From: Devosia sp.
GTDB taxonomy: Bacteria; Pseudomonadota; Alphaproteobacteria; Rhizobiales; Devosiaceae
Direction of reading: 5' to 3'
Assembly: GCF_017307495.1 (NCBI RefSeq)
Contig: NZ_JAFKHE010000025.1
Coordinates: 1-64,000 of the forward strand
Length of the DNA: 64,000 nucleotides
Of the stretch, positions 36,437-46,556 are shown piece by piece; within the stretch, counting starts at the first letter, position 1; each line of letters starts with the position of its first letter. The notes below the pieces were generated by a model. The model made no database searches, was not told the origin of the DNA, and saw only the letters and a list, made by a program, of their open reading frames with translations. The translations under genes and the position numbers were made by a program.

Positions 36437-37720
36437 GTGAACCGAACCATCGAAATCGGGGGCAATCTTCCGCGCCGCGCCTTGGTCACTGGCGCCTTTG
36501 CTGTTGCCGTCGTTGCCTTGGCATACGGGATCATGTTGCCGTTGCTGCCGGTGATGATCGGGCAGGTGACCCCTGCGCCAGGCTCGTCGGACATCGCCTG
36601 GCACACCTCTATGCTCACCGGGGCGTTCGCGATTGCGCCGCTGATCGCGGCCGGTCCCTGGGGCCTGTTGTCGGACCGCTTTGGACGGCAACCCATCCTG
36701 ATCGTCGGCTTGCTCGGGTTCTCGATCACCTTCGGGGCGACGGCTTTCCCGCCTTCACTGCTCGCGTTCTATGCCTTGCGGCTGTTGAATGGGGCGTTCG
36801 CTGCCGCCATTCTGCCCACCGTTCTTGCGTGGGTGACCGATCTCGAACACGACGAACCCCGGCGCGCGCGGGCCTTCGCGCTGGTCAGTGCAGCCTCCAG
36901 TGTCGGCCTGTTGGCGGGACCCATGTTGGGGGGCTTGGCCGCCGATCTGCCGCCATTGCCGATCGCCCTTGGCTCTCTCTCGGCCTGGCGGATCACAACG
37001 TTTCTCGGCGTGGCTGTTCTCGCGCTTGGGGCCGCCGTCGCCATTGTATTCACTGACACGGATGGTGGTTTGCTGGCCTCCTCCTCCGCGCACCTGGTGC
37101 GAGAGAAGGAGGTCAACCGGGCGGTTCAGGTTTCGTTTATACTGCTGGCCGCCACCGTCGCCGCTGGGCTCGGCCTGTTTGAAGTGGGACTTGCGCTCCA
37201 GAGCAGCGCCCTGGCCGTGCCCCCCTCGGTACTGGGGTTCATGTTCGCCGGGTGCATGGTGATCATGCTTCTCGTTCAGGTATTGGCGTTTTCGCCGTGG
37301 GCGAGGCCGGCCGTGACCCAGAGGTTCATATCGCCGGCGTTCCTGCTCCTGGGGCTCGGCTTGATTCTTATCTTGGCGAGTTCCGACAAAGGCGGTCTTG
37401 TGCTGGCGACCGCTGGTGTGGCGGCGGCGGGCGGGTTTCTCGCACCTGTCTTGGCCTATTGGCTGTCCTACGGGTCGGGGAAGCGAGCCGGTGCGCACCT
37501 GGGACTTGAAAGCGCCGCGGTCAGTGTCGGACAGACACTGGGCTCGACGGGCGCAGCGGTGTTGATCGGCTCCTCGGTCACGGGCGTCATGTGGCTCGGT
37601 GCACTGACCATCGGCGCCGCTGCTGCCGGGTTGGCGCTCAGCATCCGTCTGGGCCGGTCAGGCGGAGTGGCCATGGCTAGAGCCGCGGCCAGGGATGAAA
37701 CCATGACCGGCATGCAATAG
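36437..37720 (+). CDS. MFS transporter
   Basis: 427 residues with 12 predicted helices and the MFS motif A-like loop GLLSDRFGRQPILIVGLLG between helices 2 and 3. It looks like the TetA/multidrug-type DHA1 group, but the substrate is not readable. GTG 36437 is the likely start, since upstream in-frame sequence contains the FNR-type box and is not protein-like. It precedes the small exported protein by 9 bp. Confidence 0.85.
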   Translation: MNRTIEIGGNLPRRALVTGAFAVAVVALAYGIMLPLLPVMIGQVTPAPGSSDIAWHTSMLTGAFAIAPLIAAGPWGLLSDRFGRQPILIVGLLGFSITFGATAFPPSLLAFYALRLLNGAFAAAILPTVLAWVTDLEHDEPRRARAFALVSAASSVGLLAGPMLGGLAADLPPLPIALGSLSAWRITTFLGVAVLALGAAVAIVFTDTDGGLLASSSAHLVREKEVNRAVQVSFILLAATVAAGLGLFEVGLALQSSALAVPPSVLGFMFAGCMVIMLLVQVLAFSPWARPAVTQRFISPAFLLLGLGLILILASSDKGGLVLATAGVAAAGGFLAPVLAYWLSYGSGKRAGAHLGLESAAVSVGQTLGSTGAAVLIGSSVTGVMWLGALTIGAAAAGLALSIRLGRSGGVAMARAAARDETMTGMQ

Positions 37721-37729
37721 GAGGAGAAA

Positions 37730-38257
37730 ATGACATGGCTTTCGTCACGTATCCGGGACACTGCAGGTCAAGTGCAACACACGGTCCTGCACCTGACAGG
37801 ACGGCTTCTGGCCGGTCTTGTCCTGGCCCTTCTGCTGATGGGGGCAGAGGTCGCGGCCGATGACACCAGCAACTTCAAGACGGTCGCCGGCATCAGCGTC
37901 TACATGGGGTTGATGCCGGCCGAGATCGTGAAGGGCCACCCGGCGGGACACACTGAGGCCCAGATGCACGGGGGTCCGCCCAGCGGACCGCATGCCTATC
38001 ACCTTGTGGTGGCGCTCTTTGACGAGGCGACCGGCAATCGCATCGAGAATGCCAGGGTGGCGGCCACCGTGTCCGGACTTGGACATATAGGGCAGACCAG
38101 CGTGGCTCTCGAGCCGATGCTGATCGCAGATACCGTGACATACGGCGCATTCATCGACCTGCGAGCCCTCGAGCGTTTCGACATCGCACTCACCATCAAA
38201 GTTCCCGATAGACCCGATCCCGTCCGGGTGGACTTCGCCGAGGAGCATTTGCCTTGA
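37730..38257 (+). CDS. Exported protein with FixH/YtkA-like Ig fold
   Basis: 175 residues. A hydrophobic helix (LLAGLVLALLLMGAEVAA) ends the signal region. The mature part reads GPHAYHLVVALFDEATGNRIENARVAATVSG... and DLRALERFDIALTIKVPDRP, a beta-rich pattern like FixH/YtkA domains, with several His and Met (HPAGHTEAQMHGGPP) that could bind copper. The family assignment is tentative. AGGAGGAG precedes the ATG, and it is likely co-transcribed with the MFS gene and glgP. Confidence 0.6.
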   Translation: MTWLSSRIRDTAGQVQHTVLHLTGRLLAGLVLALLLMGAEVAADDTSNFKTVAGISVYMGLMPAEIVKGHPAGHTEAQMHGGPPSGPHAYHLVVALFDEATGNRIENARVAATVSGLGHIGQTSVALEPMLIADTVTYGAFIDLRALERFDIALTIKVPDRPDPVRVDFAEEHLP

Positions 38258-38299
38258 CCTGCACGTGCGGCCGACGAGCGGTGACACAGGGGGGCCGCC

Positions 38300-39982
38300 G
38301 TGAACGCCCTTGACCCGTTTCTCCATCGGACGCGTGTTGCGTATTTCTCTATGGAGATTGCCCTGCGCCCGGAGGTTCACACCTATAGCGGCGGCTTGGG
38401 CGTGCTCGCCGGCGATACGGCGCGCTCGGCCGCCGATCTCGACCTGCCCATGGTCTTCGTGACCCTGCTCAGCCGGAACGGCTACGTCCGCCAGGAGGTC
38501 GGGCCGCAGGGCAACCAGATCGATCTGCCGAGCCCATGGATCCCGGAGGACTGGGCATCGCCTTTGCCGGCGATGGTCGCGGTGTCGATCGAGGGGCGCA
38601 GCGTGTGGGTCCGGCCCTGGCTCTACGTCTTGACCTGTCCGATCGGCAACTCCCTGCCCGTACTGCTTCTCGACACCGACCTCGACCAGAACAGCCTGGA
38701 GGATCGGCAGATCACCGACCGCCTCTATGGCGGTGACGAGGCCCACCGGGTGAAGCAGGAAATCGTCCTCGGCATTGGCGGGGCGCTCCTGTTGCGCGCG
38801 CTGGGCTTCAACATCCGCACCTATCATCTCAATGAGGGCCATGCTGCGCTACTGGCCCTGCAACTGCTGCGCGACACGCGTCGGCCGGGGGACGTCGGAT
38901 CACCGAGCCTCTACGATAGGGCCAGCGTCCGCGAGCGCTGCGTATTCACGACGCATACGCCGGTTGAAGCGGGGTTCGATCGCTTCGACTACGGACTGGT
39001 CAACCGCCTCTTGGGCGACTTCTTCGGCCTGGCAGAGCTCAAGGCCCTGGCGGGCGAGGACAGGCTGAACATGACCCGCCTCGCACTCAACCTCAGCGGC
39101 TATGTCAACGGGGTGGCACGGCGCCACGCCGAGACGGCCAGCGGCATGTTCCCCGGCTATCAGATCCGCTCGATCACCAATGGCGTGCACGTTCACACCT
39201 GGGTCCATGCAAACCTTGCCCGGCTGTTCGAGGCGAGATTCCCGCACTGGGCGCATGAGCCGGAAGTCATCGCCCTCGCCGACCAGATCCCCGACGGCGA
39301 AATCTGGACCGCCCACCAGGCCGCCAAGGTCGAACTGCTGGGCGTAATCAAGGAGAGAACGGGCACCCAGTTGCAGCTCGATGTTCCAGTTATCGGCTTT
39401 GCCCGCCGCATGACGTCGTACAAGCGGCCGAACCTGCTGTTCACCGACCTTGCGAGACTGAAGCAGATCGCCCGCGAACGGCCGTTCCAGATCGTGCTGG
39501 CGGGGCTCGCGCACCCGCTCGATGAACCGGGAAAGCAAATCATCGAGGAGCTGCATCGCCACATCCGCGACTTGCAGGACGCGATCCCGATCGCGTTCCT
39601 GCCCGAATACGACATGAGCCTCGCCCGCACGCTCGTGTCGGGTGCCGACATCTGGCTGAATACGCCGTTGCCGCCGCTCGAGGCCTCCGGCACCAGCGGC
39701 ATGAAGGCGGCCCTCAACGGCGTGCTCAACCTCAGCGTGCTGGACGGCTGGTGGGTCGAAGCTTGCGTCGAGGGCGTAACCGGCTGGGCTATCGAAGGCA
39801 CCCCGCCGGGCGCGGGTGATGCCGAGGCGCTCTACCGCAAGCTCGCGGACGTCGTGCTGCCGCTCTACCAGGACCGAGCCCGCTGGGTGTGGATGATGAA
39901 GCAGTCCATCAGCAAGATCGGCTCGACCTTCAACAGCCAGCGCATGATGCGCCGCTACGCTGCGGAAGCCTACATGCGTTGA
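38300..39982 (+). CDS. glgP: Short alpha-glucan phosphorylase (GT35)
   Basis: 560 residues, the compact form that lacks the ~150-250 extra residues of E. coli GlgP or Thermotoga AgpA. The N-terminal [13 protein letters not shown] and the PLP-binding block [16 protein letters not shown] (Lys near 468) are intact. It releases glucose-1-phosphate from glycogen or maltodextrin using phosphate, saving one ATP per hexose. Its position among FNR-controlled fermentation genes suggests glycogen use during oxygen limitation. The start is GTG with GGGGG upstream. Confidence 0.92.
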   Translation: MNALDPFLHRTRVAYFSMEIALRPEVHTYSGGLGVLAGDTARSAADLDLPMVFVTLLSRNGYVRQEVGPQGNQIDLPSPWIPEDWASPLPAMVAVSIEGRSVWVRPWLYVLTCPIGNSLPVLLLDTDLDQNSLEDRQITDRLYGGDEAHRVKQEIVLGIGGALLLRALGFNIRTYHLNEGHAALLALQLLRDTRRPGDVGSPSLYDRASVRERCVFTTHTPVEAGFDRFDYGLVNRLLGDFFGLAELKALAGEDRLNMTRLALNLSGYVNGVARRHAETASGMFPGYQIRSITNGVHVHTWVHANLARLFEARFPHWAHEPEVIALADQIPDGEIWTAHQAAKVELLGVIKERTGTQLQLDVPVIGFARRMTSYKRPNLLFTDLARLKQIARERPFQIVLAGLAHPLDEPGKQIIEELHRHIRDLQDAIPIAFLPEYDMSLARTLVSGADIWLNTPLPPLEASGTSGMKAALNGVLNLSVLDGWWVEACVEGVTGWAIEGTPPGAGDAEALYRKLADVVLPLYQDRARWVWMMKQSISKIGSTFNSQRMMRRYAAEAYMR

Positions 39983-40002
39983 GGGGCCCCGCCCGTCACC
40001 CC

Positions 40003-40016
40003 TTGACCTACGTCAA
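40003..40016 (+). promoter_or_regulatory. FNR-type box upstream of the ABC exporter
   Basis: TTGACCTACGTCAA dyad. Its class II start site would be near 40051, which rules out the upstream in-frame ATG 40039 as the translation start and supports GTG 40087. Confidence 0.65.
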
Positions 40017-40086
40017 TAGTCGGTGGTTCGAGGCTGCCATGGTAATTCGTCTGGCCAGAGGGTACCGGACCCAAGCGGAGCGCACT

Positions 40087-40794
40087 GTGGGATCCAGGGT
40101 CTTTACAGCGCAGGGTTTGACGAAGGTCTACGGCTCGGGGGACGTCGAAGTGCGTGCTCTCAACGACGTGAATTTCGAGATCGACGCCGGGGAGATCGTC
40201 GTGCTGCTTGGCCCATCCGGCAGCGGGAAGTCGACGCTGCTCAACATCATGGGCGGCCTCGACCAGGCGACGAGCGGGCACCTGTTCTACAGGGACACCG
40301 AACTTACGACCCTCAGCGATCGTGCCTTGACCTTCTATCGGCGCGAGCGCGTGGGGTTCGTGTTCCAGTTCTACAACCTGGTGCCCAGCCTCACCGCTTA
40401 TGAGAACGTGGCGCTGGTCACTCATCTGTCGAAACGTCCGCTGGCCCCGGCGGATGCCTTGGCGCTCGTGGGGCTCGAAGGGCGCCTCGACCATTTCCCC
40501 GCCCAGCTGTCCGGCGGCGAGCAACAGCGCGTGGCCATCGCGAGGGCCATTGCCAAGCGGCCCGAGGTGCTGCTGTGCGACGAGCCGACCGGCGCCCTCG
40601 ACTCAAAGACCGGTATCCGCGTGATCGAGGCGCTGCTGACCGCAAGCGCCGAGCTTCGGACGACCACGCTGCTCATCACCCACAATGCGGCGATCCAAAG
40701 CGTCGCCGACCGCGTGTTCTTCTTCGCCGACGGCCGCATTTCCCGGATCGCGGCCAACGACACCCGCACGTCGGCGGCCGAGCTCACATGGTGA
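40087..40794 (+). CDS. MacB/LolD-type ABC ATP-binding protein
   Basis: 235 residues. Walker [10 protein letters not shown] near 42, signature [14 protein letters not shown] near 141 and Walker B plus DEPTGALDS are intact. It powers the FtsX-type permease that follows, so the complex exports or extracts a substrate using mechanical force. GTG 40087 is chosen because GCGGAG lies 6 nt upstream and because the FNR-type box implies transcription from about 40051. It overlaps the permease gene by 7 bp. Confidence 0.93.
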   Translation: MGSRVFTAQGLTKVYGSGDVEVRALNDVNFEIDAGEIVVLLGPSGSGKSTLLNIMGGLDQATSGHLFYRDTELTTLSDRALTFYRRERVGFVFQFYNLVPSLTAYENVALVTHLSKRPLAPADALALVGLEGRLDHFPAQLSGGEQQRVAIARAIAKRPEVLLCDEPTGALDSKTGIRVIEALLTASAELRTTTLLITHNAAIQSVADRVFFFADGRISRIAANDTRTSAAELTW

Positions 40795-43163
40795 TCGCCG
40801 TGAGCATGCTCGACACCAAGCTGCTTCGCGATTTCGGACGACTTTGGCCGCAGGTGCTGGCGATAGCGTTGGTGATCGCGGGGGGCGTTGCCTCGCTCGT
40901 GCTCTCGGTCGGCTCGTTCCGGTCGCTCGACGAGACGCGTGCCGCCTACTACGAGCGAAACCGGTTCGCCGATGTCTTCGCGACGGTGCAGCGCGCGCCA
41001 CTGACACTGGTCGACAGCATCGCCAAGATCCCGGGCGTGGCGGCGGCGGAAGCGCGCATCAGCAAGCTGGCGCTTCTCGATATCGAGAACTTCCTCGAGC
41101 CGGCCACGGGGCTCTTCATCTCCCTTCCGCGAGGCGGCGCCCCGGCGCTCAATATCCCCTACCTGCGTGTCGGGCGCTATCCCGCTCCGGGCAGCGCTGA
41201 CGAAGTCATGGTCAGCGACGCCTTCGCCAAGGCGCACGGACTTGTTCCCGGCGACAGCTTCTCGGCAATCCTCAATGGGCGGAAACGCGTGCTGACGATC
41301 GTCGGGACCGCGCTGACCCCCGAGTTCATCTACGCGATCGGGCCCGGCGACCGCATGCCCGACAACCGCCGGTTCGCTATTATCTGGATGCCTGAACGGG
41401 CACTCGCCAGTGCATACGGCCTTCAAGGGGCCTTCTCCAGCGTAAGCATCAAGTTGCTGCGCAACGCCTCGGAGGCCGAGGTTATCGATCGGCTCGATGC
41501 CCTACTCGATCCATACGGCGGCGATGCCGCCTACGGGCGCAAGGACCAGACCTCGCACGCTTTTCTCGAGCACGGGCTCGACATGCTGAGAAGCATGAGC
41601 AGCACCATTCCTCCGATCTTCCTGCTCGTCACCGCGTTCCTCATCAACCTCGTCCTCAGCCGCCTCGTCGCTCTCGAACGGGAGCAGATCGGGCTGTTCA
41701 AGGCTCTCGGCTACGGCAACGGGGCAATTGCCGGCCACTACATCAAGTTCGTGCTGGGCGTTGCCGTATTTGGCATCGCTGTCGGCAGCGTGGCAGGCAC
41801 CTGGCTGGGCGTATACGTCACCGGCATATTCGGCGAGTTCTACCAGTTTCCCTTCCTGGTATTCGCCGAGAGTGCGGACGTCTATCTGCTCGGCGCGGCG
41901 CTCAGCCTCGCCGCGGCGATCGCGGGCGCCTTCCGCGCGATCCGCGAAATCGTCGCCCTTCCGCCGGCCGTCGCCATGCAACCTGCCGCCCCGCCACGCT
42001 ACGGCCACATCCTGCCCGGGTGGCTGTCGCTCGATCGCATCCTGTCGCAACCGATGATGATGACGCTGCGCGGTCTCGGCCGCCGCCCCCTGCGCTCGAT
42101 CCTCACGGCGACCGGCATCGCGCTCGCCACGGCCATCCTGATCGTGTCGCTGTTCACCGCCGACGCCATCGAGCAGCTGGTCGACGTCACCTACTTCATG
42201 GCCGACCGGCAGGACGCCAGCATCGGCTTCGTCCAGAAGGAGCCGGCCGGCATCGTGATGCAGGTAGCGAGACTGCCGGGCGTGCTGGCGGCCGAGCCCA
42301 TCCGCGAGGTTCCGGCCCGCATTCGTTCCGGCAATGTCGAGCGCCGCGTCAGCATCAGCGGCCGAACGCGCGGCGCCGACCTGAGCCGGATCATCGACAC
42401 CGACCTGCAGCCGGTCGTGCTGCCCGAAACCGGCCTTGCGATCTCGGCCTATCTCGCCGGCATCCTGGGTGTGAACGTGGGTGACACGGTCGAACTCGAC
42501 CTGCTGGAGGGACAGCGCCGCACCGTCACCGTGCCTGTCGCGGCGCTGGTCGAGGACTATTTCGGCATTCGCGCCGTGATGGATGCCTCGGCGCTTGCCC
42601 GCCTCATGCGCGAAGCGCCGAGCACCAACGGCGCCAATATCAGCCTCGATGCCAGCCGCACCGAGGACCTGTACGCCGCCATCAAGGCGATGCCGGTTGC
42701 CGCCGGCCTGGCCCTGCAGGACACGACGCTTGCCAACTTCCGCCGATCCCTTGCCATCACGATCACCACCATGGCCGGGATCTATACCGGCCTCGCCGCG
42801 ATCATCGCGTTCGGCATCGTCTACAACAGCACCCGCATTTCCCTGTCGGAGCGGGCCCGGGAGCTTGCAAGCCTCAGGGTGCTGGGGTTCACGCGCTGGG
42901 AAGCGATGCGCATCCTGTTGCTCGAGCTCGTCATCCTGACTCTGGTCGCACAGCCGCCGGGGTGGCTCGTGGGCTTCGGCCTCGCCTGGATCATGAAGAC
43001 GCGGCTCGCCGGCGAGCTGATGCGGGTGCCGATGATCATGCAGAACCTGACCTATGCCATCGCCAGCGCAATCATCATTGCAGCCGCGGTGGCCTCTGCC
43101 CTGGTCGTCGCCCGGCGCGTCGCCGGACTGGATCTTGTTGCCGTGCTCAAGACGAGGGACTGA
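40788..43163 (+). CDS. Large FtsX-family ABC transporter permease
   Basis: 791 residues with two FtsX-type units. Each has a lone N-terminal helix, a large periplasmic domain and a three-helix bundle (for example [23 protein letters not shown] and [37 protein letters not shown]). Duplicated permeases of this kind are typical of attachment or macrolide/peptide exporters. It works with the upstream ATPase and the downstream membrane fusion protein. ATG 40788 overlaps the ATPase stop; ATG 40806 is a possible alternative. Confidence 0.88.
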   Translation: MVIAVSMLDTKLLRDFGRLWPQVLAIALVIAGGVASLVLSVGSFRSLDETRAAYYERNRFADVFATVQRAPLTLVDSIAKIPGVAAAEARISKLALLDIENFLEPATGLFISLPRGGAPALNIPYLRVGRYPAPGSADEVMVSDAFAKAHGLVPGDSFSAILNGRKRVLTIVGTALTPEFIYAIGPGDRMPDNRRFAIIWMPERALASAYGLQGAFSSVSIKLLRNASEAEVIDRLDALLDPYGGDAAYGRKDQTSHAFLEHGLDMLRSMSSTIPPIFLLVTAFLINLVLSRLVALEREQIGLFKALGYGNGAIAGHYIKFVLGVAVFGIAVGSVAGTWLGVYVTGIFGEFYQFPFLVFAESADVYLLGAALSLAAAIAGAFRAIREIVALPPAVAMQPAAPPRYGHILPGWLSLDRILSQPMMMTLRGLGRRPLRSILTATGIALATAILIVSLFTADAIEQLVDVTYFMADRQDASIGFVQKEPAGIVMQVARLPGVLAAEPIREVPARIRSGNVERRVSISGRTRGADLSRIIDTDLQPVVLPETGLAISAYLAGILGVNVGDTVELDLLEGQRRTVTVPVAALVEDYFGIRAVMDASALARLMREAPSTNGANISLDASRTEDLYAAIKAMPVAAGLALQDTTLANFRRSLAITITTMAGIYTGLAAIIAFGIVYNSTRISLSERARELASLRVLGFTRWEAMRILLLELVILTLVAQPPGWLVGFGLAWIMKTRLAGELMRVPMIMQNLTYAIASAIIIAAAVASALVVARRVAGLDLVAVLKTRD

Positions 43164-43166
43164 CCG

Positions 43167-44402
43167 ATGCGGTGGTTGAAAACAGCAACCTGGATATTTG
43201 CGCTCCTCCTGATCTCGGCCGGCGTGGCCTGGTTCGTGTGGCCTCGCCCTGTCCCCGTCGACCTCGCGTCGGTGACATTGGGGCCAATGGAAGTGACCGT
43301 CGACGACGAGGCGCGGACCAGTCTGCGCCATGTCTACACCGTGTCGGCCCCGGTCACCGGCAAGCTTCTTCGCATCTCCAGCCCATCGGGCAGCCACGAG
43401 GATACTTCGCTGCACGTCGGCGACCAGGTGATCGCCGGCGAAACGGTCGTGGCGGTCCTGCAGCCCATGCAACCGGGATTGCTCGACATTCGCTCGCGTG
43501 AAGAGCTCCAGGCCGTATCGGCTGCCACCGAAGCAGCCGTCACACTGGCCGAGGCCGAGGTGCGGCGCATCGAGGCGCTGCTGGCCTTTTCGCGCGACGA
43601 ACTCGAGCGGGCGCAATCCCTCGCGGCAACCAACGCGATCCCCTCAAAAGCGCTCGAGGCCGCCCAGACCGAAGCGGCCGTGAACGAAGCCGCCCTCGAG
43701 AGTGCAAGGGCGCAGCTGCAGGTCCGGCAAAGCGAGCAGGCAGCCGCGCGGGCGCGCCTGATGGAGCCAGGCGATGACGATGCGTCGGCCGATCCTGCCT
43801 GCTGCATTCGGCTCACCGCCCCGGCGACCGGGGTGGTGCTCCGCATTCTTCAGCAGAGCGAAGGCGTGCTGGCGGCCGGTGCGCCGATTCTCGAGATCGG
43901 CGATCCGCGCGACCTGGAGATCGTTGCCGACCTGCTCTCCACCGACGCCGTGCAGATCGGGCCGGGGGCCGCCGTCCGTATCGACGAATGGGGCGGCCCT
44001 CCGCTGAGCGGGCGCGTCACCCGCATCGAGCCGGACGGCTTCGCCAAGGTGTCGGCACTTGGGATCGAGGAGCTGCGCGTGCGTACGCTGATCGACCTGG
44101 TCGATCCGCCAGAGAAGTGGTCGGCCCTTGGCAACGATTTCCGCGTCACCGTGCACGTGGCTCTGTGGAGCGCGGACAGGACATTGACCGTCCCTGTCGC
44201 CGCCCTGTTCAGGAAAGGCGACGATTGGGCGGTCTTCGCGCTGCGTGACGGTCGAGCTCAGGCCACCTTGGTCCAAATCGGACACCGGAACGAACGATCG
44301 GCCGAAGTCCTGTCCGGGCTTGCAGAGGGCGATGTCGTGGTCCTGCATCCGAGCGATCGCATCATCGACGGCACGGCGATTGCCCAAAGGCAGGTTCAGT
44401 AG
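43167..44402 (+). CDS. HlyD/MacA-like membrane fusion protein
   Basis: 411 residues: N-terminal anchor (TWIFALLLISAGVAWFVWP), lipoyl-like barrel half, a ~90-residue helical hairpin (AVTLAEAEVRRIEALLAFSRDELERAQSL...), the second barrel half (APATGVVLRILQQSEGVLAAGAPILEIGDP) and a beta-barrel. It spans the periplasm to link the ABC permease to an outer-membrane channel, which is not encoded here. It starts 3 bp after the permease stop. Confidence 0.92.
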   Translation: MRWLKTATWIFALLLISAGVAWFVWPRPVPVDLASVTLGPMEVTVDDEARTSLRHVYTVSAPVTGKLLRISSPSGSHEDTSLHVGDQVIAGETVVAVLQPMQPGLLDIRSREELQAVSAATEAAVTLAEAEVRRIEALLAFSRDELERAQSLAATNAIPSKALEAAQTEAAVNEAALESARAQLQVRQSEQAAARARLMEPGDDDASADPACCIRLTAPATGVVLRILQQSEGVLAAGAPILEIGDPRDLEIVADLLSTDAVQIGPGAAVRIDEWGGPPLSGRVTRIEPDGFAKVSALGIEELRVRTLIDLVDPPEKWSALGNDFRVTVHVALWSADRTLTVPVAALFRKGDDWAVFALRDGRAQATLVQIGHRNERSAEVLSGLAEGDVVVLHPSDRIIDGTAIAQRQVQ

Positions 44403-44529
44403 CGGAACTTCAGTTGCCCGAGCCCTCTTTATACTGAGGTTGACGCTCGGACGGCCCCAGTTCGACGCTGGCGCCGCTGAAACCCCCCGGCTAGGGTGAT
44501 CGCTCATCCGCTCTCCGAGTATCAAGAAG

Positions 44530-45204
44530 ATGTGCCTGTCCGCCCCCGTCAGTTTCGTCGCCGCAGCAGCTCTCGTTCCGACAGGCGCATACACGGTGAG
44601 CCGCGCCTTCAGATTTGACCGACGCTTTCTCGCTCTGGCTGCGCTGCCGGTGCTGTTCGGCCTCCAGCAGTATTTCGAAGGTATGGTTTGGCTTGCCGGC
44701 GCCGCTGGGGACCCAGCCTCACTTGCAGGCAATTCGCTGGCCTACATGTTCTTTGCGTGGATCGCGTGGCCGGTTTGGGTTCCCATCTCCGGACTCTTTG
44801 TCGAGACGGGCGGAAGGCGGCTTCTGTATCTGGCTTTTGTGATCGGCGGTGCGATGTTGGGGGGCCTTCTGTACGTGCCGTATTTTGCGCACGATGGCTG
44901 GCTGGCGATCCGGTTTCTCGAACGGGCGATCGTTTACGACACCACCGAGCTGCTCGACTTCATCATGGCCCGCGAGTTTACATACGGCATCTATGTGTTC
45001 TTCGTCGTTACGCCCCTTTTGATATCGCGCGACCGACATGTCAGGGTTTTTGGACTCCTTATCGCTGGCGTCTTGGCCGTGACCTACGCCTTTTTCCAGT
45101 ATGCGCACATATCAGTTTTCTGCTTCGGCGGCGCCCTTGCCTCGCTCTACCTGGTGTTCGCGATCTTGCAAAAACGGGACGCCGCGGTGCGGTCATCGGT
45201 CTAG
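44530..45204 (+). CDS. DUF6629-like seven-helix membrane protein
   Basis: 224 residues with about seven predicted transmembrane helices. The opening MCLSAPVSFVAAAALVPTGAYTV and QYFEGMVWL look like the DUF6629 family; its function is unknown. It lies 127 bp after the fusion protein. No promoter box was recognised in front, so it may read through from the exporter operon. Confidence 0.65.
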   Translation: MCLSAPVSFVAAAALVPTGAYTVSRAFRFDRRFLALAALPVLFGLQQYFEGMVWLAGAAGDPASLAGNSLAYMFFAWIAWPVWVPISGLFVETGGRRLLYLAFVIGGAMLGGLLYVPYFAHDGWLAIRFLERAIVYDTTELLDFIMAREFTYGIYVFFVVTPLLISRDRHVRVFGLLIAGVLAVTYAFFQYAHISVFCFGGALASLYLVFAILQKRDAAVRSSV

Positions 45205-45247
45205 CGAGCCGCCGAGCCGAATGCGCAGGACGTGCCATGCAGAGGGT

Positions 45248-45261
45248 TTGATCTCGATCAA
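45248..45261 (+). promoter_or_regulatory. FixK/FNR-type box before the Met/Cys-rich protein operon
   Basis: TTGATCTCGATCAA, identical in all 14 bases to the box at 35743. A TAAGGT -10 lies at 45285-45290, so the class II start site is near 45296, only 2 bp before ATG 45298. Confidence 0.75.
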
Positions 45262-45297
45262 TAACCTCTTTGCCCAGTCATGGGTAAGGTTACCTCT

Positions 45298-45672
45298 ATG
45301 AACCGACTGCTCTTCCAGATCCGAGCCTTGTTGACGGCCCTGCTGTTGGGTCTGGGCTTGGCGTTTGGGGTTTCGGCTGCGATTGGGGGCACCATTCCGT
45401 GCACGGCACTGACTGACCTCCATCAGACTGCCGAAGCGGCTCCCGTTGTTGTCGATGCTGCCTGTCAGGATCGTAGTTGTGTGCCTAGCGCAGCGGCGTG
45501 CTGCACCGACATGATGGCCGGATCTTGCAGCCTCGCTGCCCTTGTCCAGCCCGGCGCCTCGCTTGAGACCATCCGCAGACTCGACCACGCCGAGTGGCTG
45601 GCTGAGCCAACGAGCATCCTCGTGGGGCATGATCCCCAGGCCAGCCGCCGGCCGCCCCGCTCTGCTGCCTGA
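45298..45672 (+). CDS. Small exported Cys-rich protein with Pro-Arg tail
   Basis: 124 residues. Signal peptide or anchor (ALLTALLLGLGLAFGVSA), then a Cys-rich core (IPCTAL, CQDRSCVPSAAACCTDMMAGSC) and a C-terminal SRRPPRSAA. It matches the general plan of the proteins at 14558, 56842 and 62082. The many Cys and Met suggest metal binding or disulfides in the periplasm, but no family is recognised. The FNR-type box sits 37 bp upstream (centre 43 bp), predicting an almost leaderless transcript. Confidence 0.6.
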   Translation: MNRLLFQIRALLTALLLGLGLAFGVSAAIGGTIPCTALTDLHQTAEAAPVVVDAACQDRSCVPSAAACCTDMMAGSCSLAALVQPGASLETIRRLDHAEWLAEPTSILVGHDPQASRRPPRSAA

Positions 45673-45781
45673 CCACCGGCCTTAGCCGCACTACCCTTTC
45701 GCCGGCGCCTGATCGTTCGGGGCCGGCCAGTGGGTAACCTATCCTCACCGACACTCTCTGTCTCAAGCAAAGGAGGCTTCC

Positions 45782-46201
45782 ATGCGCTCACTCAGATCCC
45801 TTTTCGTCGCGGCGATCGTCGTCGGGCTTGCCAGCCCGGCACTGGCCCAGACCGACCCGCACCATCCGGAGGCAACCGGGGCAGCGCCGGCCGTCGAGGG
45901 CACCGAGACCGCACCCGCCGTCGTGGGCACTGATGCTGCGCCGTCGGCCGGGATGCCGGCCACCACTACGCCTGGGTCCGACATGTCGGCCTGCCCCGAC
46001 ATGATGTCGATGATGAAGATGATGATGCAGTCCGGATCCGGCGACGCCCAGTCCATGCAGATGATGCAAATGATGCAGATGATGCAATCTATGCAGATGA
46101 TGCAGATGCAGCTCATGCAGCAGATGCAGCAGATGCAGCAGATGCGGTCGGGCGCGGCGCCAATGGGACCCGACCTGCCCGCTGAAGGCGCCTCGCCATG
46201 A
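45782..46201 (+). CDS. Exported Met/Gln-rich low-complexity protein
   Basis: 139 residues with a signal peptide (about 1-22). The centre is alanine/threonine rich; the C-terminal half is a Met-Gln repeat (MMQMMQMMQ, QQMQQMQQM) that could bind Cu(I) through thioethers, as in CopM/PcoC-type Met-rich segments. AAGGAGG precedes the ATG. It is coupled by ATGA to the next membrane protein. Composition is highly biased; function is inferred only from metal context. Confidence 0.7.
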   Translation: MRSLRSLFVAAIVVGLASPALAQTDPHHPEATGAAPAVEGTETAPAVVGTDAAPSAGMPATTTPGSDMSACPDMMSMMKMMMQSGSGDAQSMQMMQMMQMMQSMQMMQMQLMQQMQQMQQMRSGAAPMGPDLPAEGASP

Positions 46202-46473
46202 TCAACCTCATCGAAAGGCGCACTCTGTCGCGGCTCGGGAGCTCAATCGGGGGCGGTCTCGCGCTGGTCGTGCTGTTCCTGCTTTGCGCTCTGACCGCGC
46301 TGTTGGCACCCAGCATTCAGGCGACGCATGCCTGGATAAGCCTGTTCACCCTTGCTCCAGTGACGTCGCCGCAGGCCTGGCTGGAAGGCTCATTCTTCAG
46401 CCTGGTGTTCGGCGGCATCGTCGGGTCGGTGTTTGCCTCGGTCCACAACGCCATCTCGGCAAGAGGACTCTGA
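46198..46473 (+). CDS. Small membrane protein, two helices
   Basis: 91 residues with two predicted transmembrane helices (GGLALVVLFLLCALTALLA and GSFFSLVFGGIVGSVFASV). No family is recognised. ATGA overlap with the Met-rich protein suggests the two act together, for instance as an anchor or partner in the membrane. Confidence 0.7.
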   Translation: MINLIERRTLSRLGSSIGGGLALVVLFLLCALTALLAPSIQATHAWISLFTLAPVTSPQAWLEGSFFSLVFGGIVGSVFASVHNAISARGL

Positions 46474-46556
46474 TCAGATGCGAGACCGGGCTGGGGCAGT
46501 CCCCGCCTCTCTGGGGCTGCCTTGCCAATCGCAATCCACTCGAAGGTCGAAAAACT

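Noticed and set aside
41502..43616. 704-codon open frame on the minus strand
   Set aside because: Antisense to the FtsX permease and HlyD genes, rich in His/Asp/Arg as expected from shadow translation of GC-rich coding DNA.
46001..46150. CRISPR-like or microsatellite array
   Set aside because: The repeated ATG/CAG units are codons of the Met/Gln-rich protein and stay in frame; there are no spacers.
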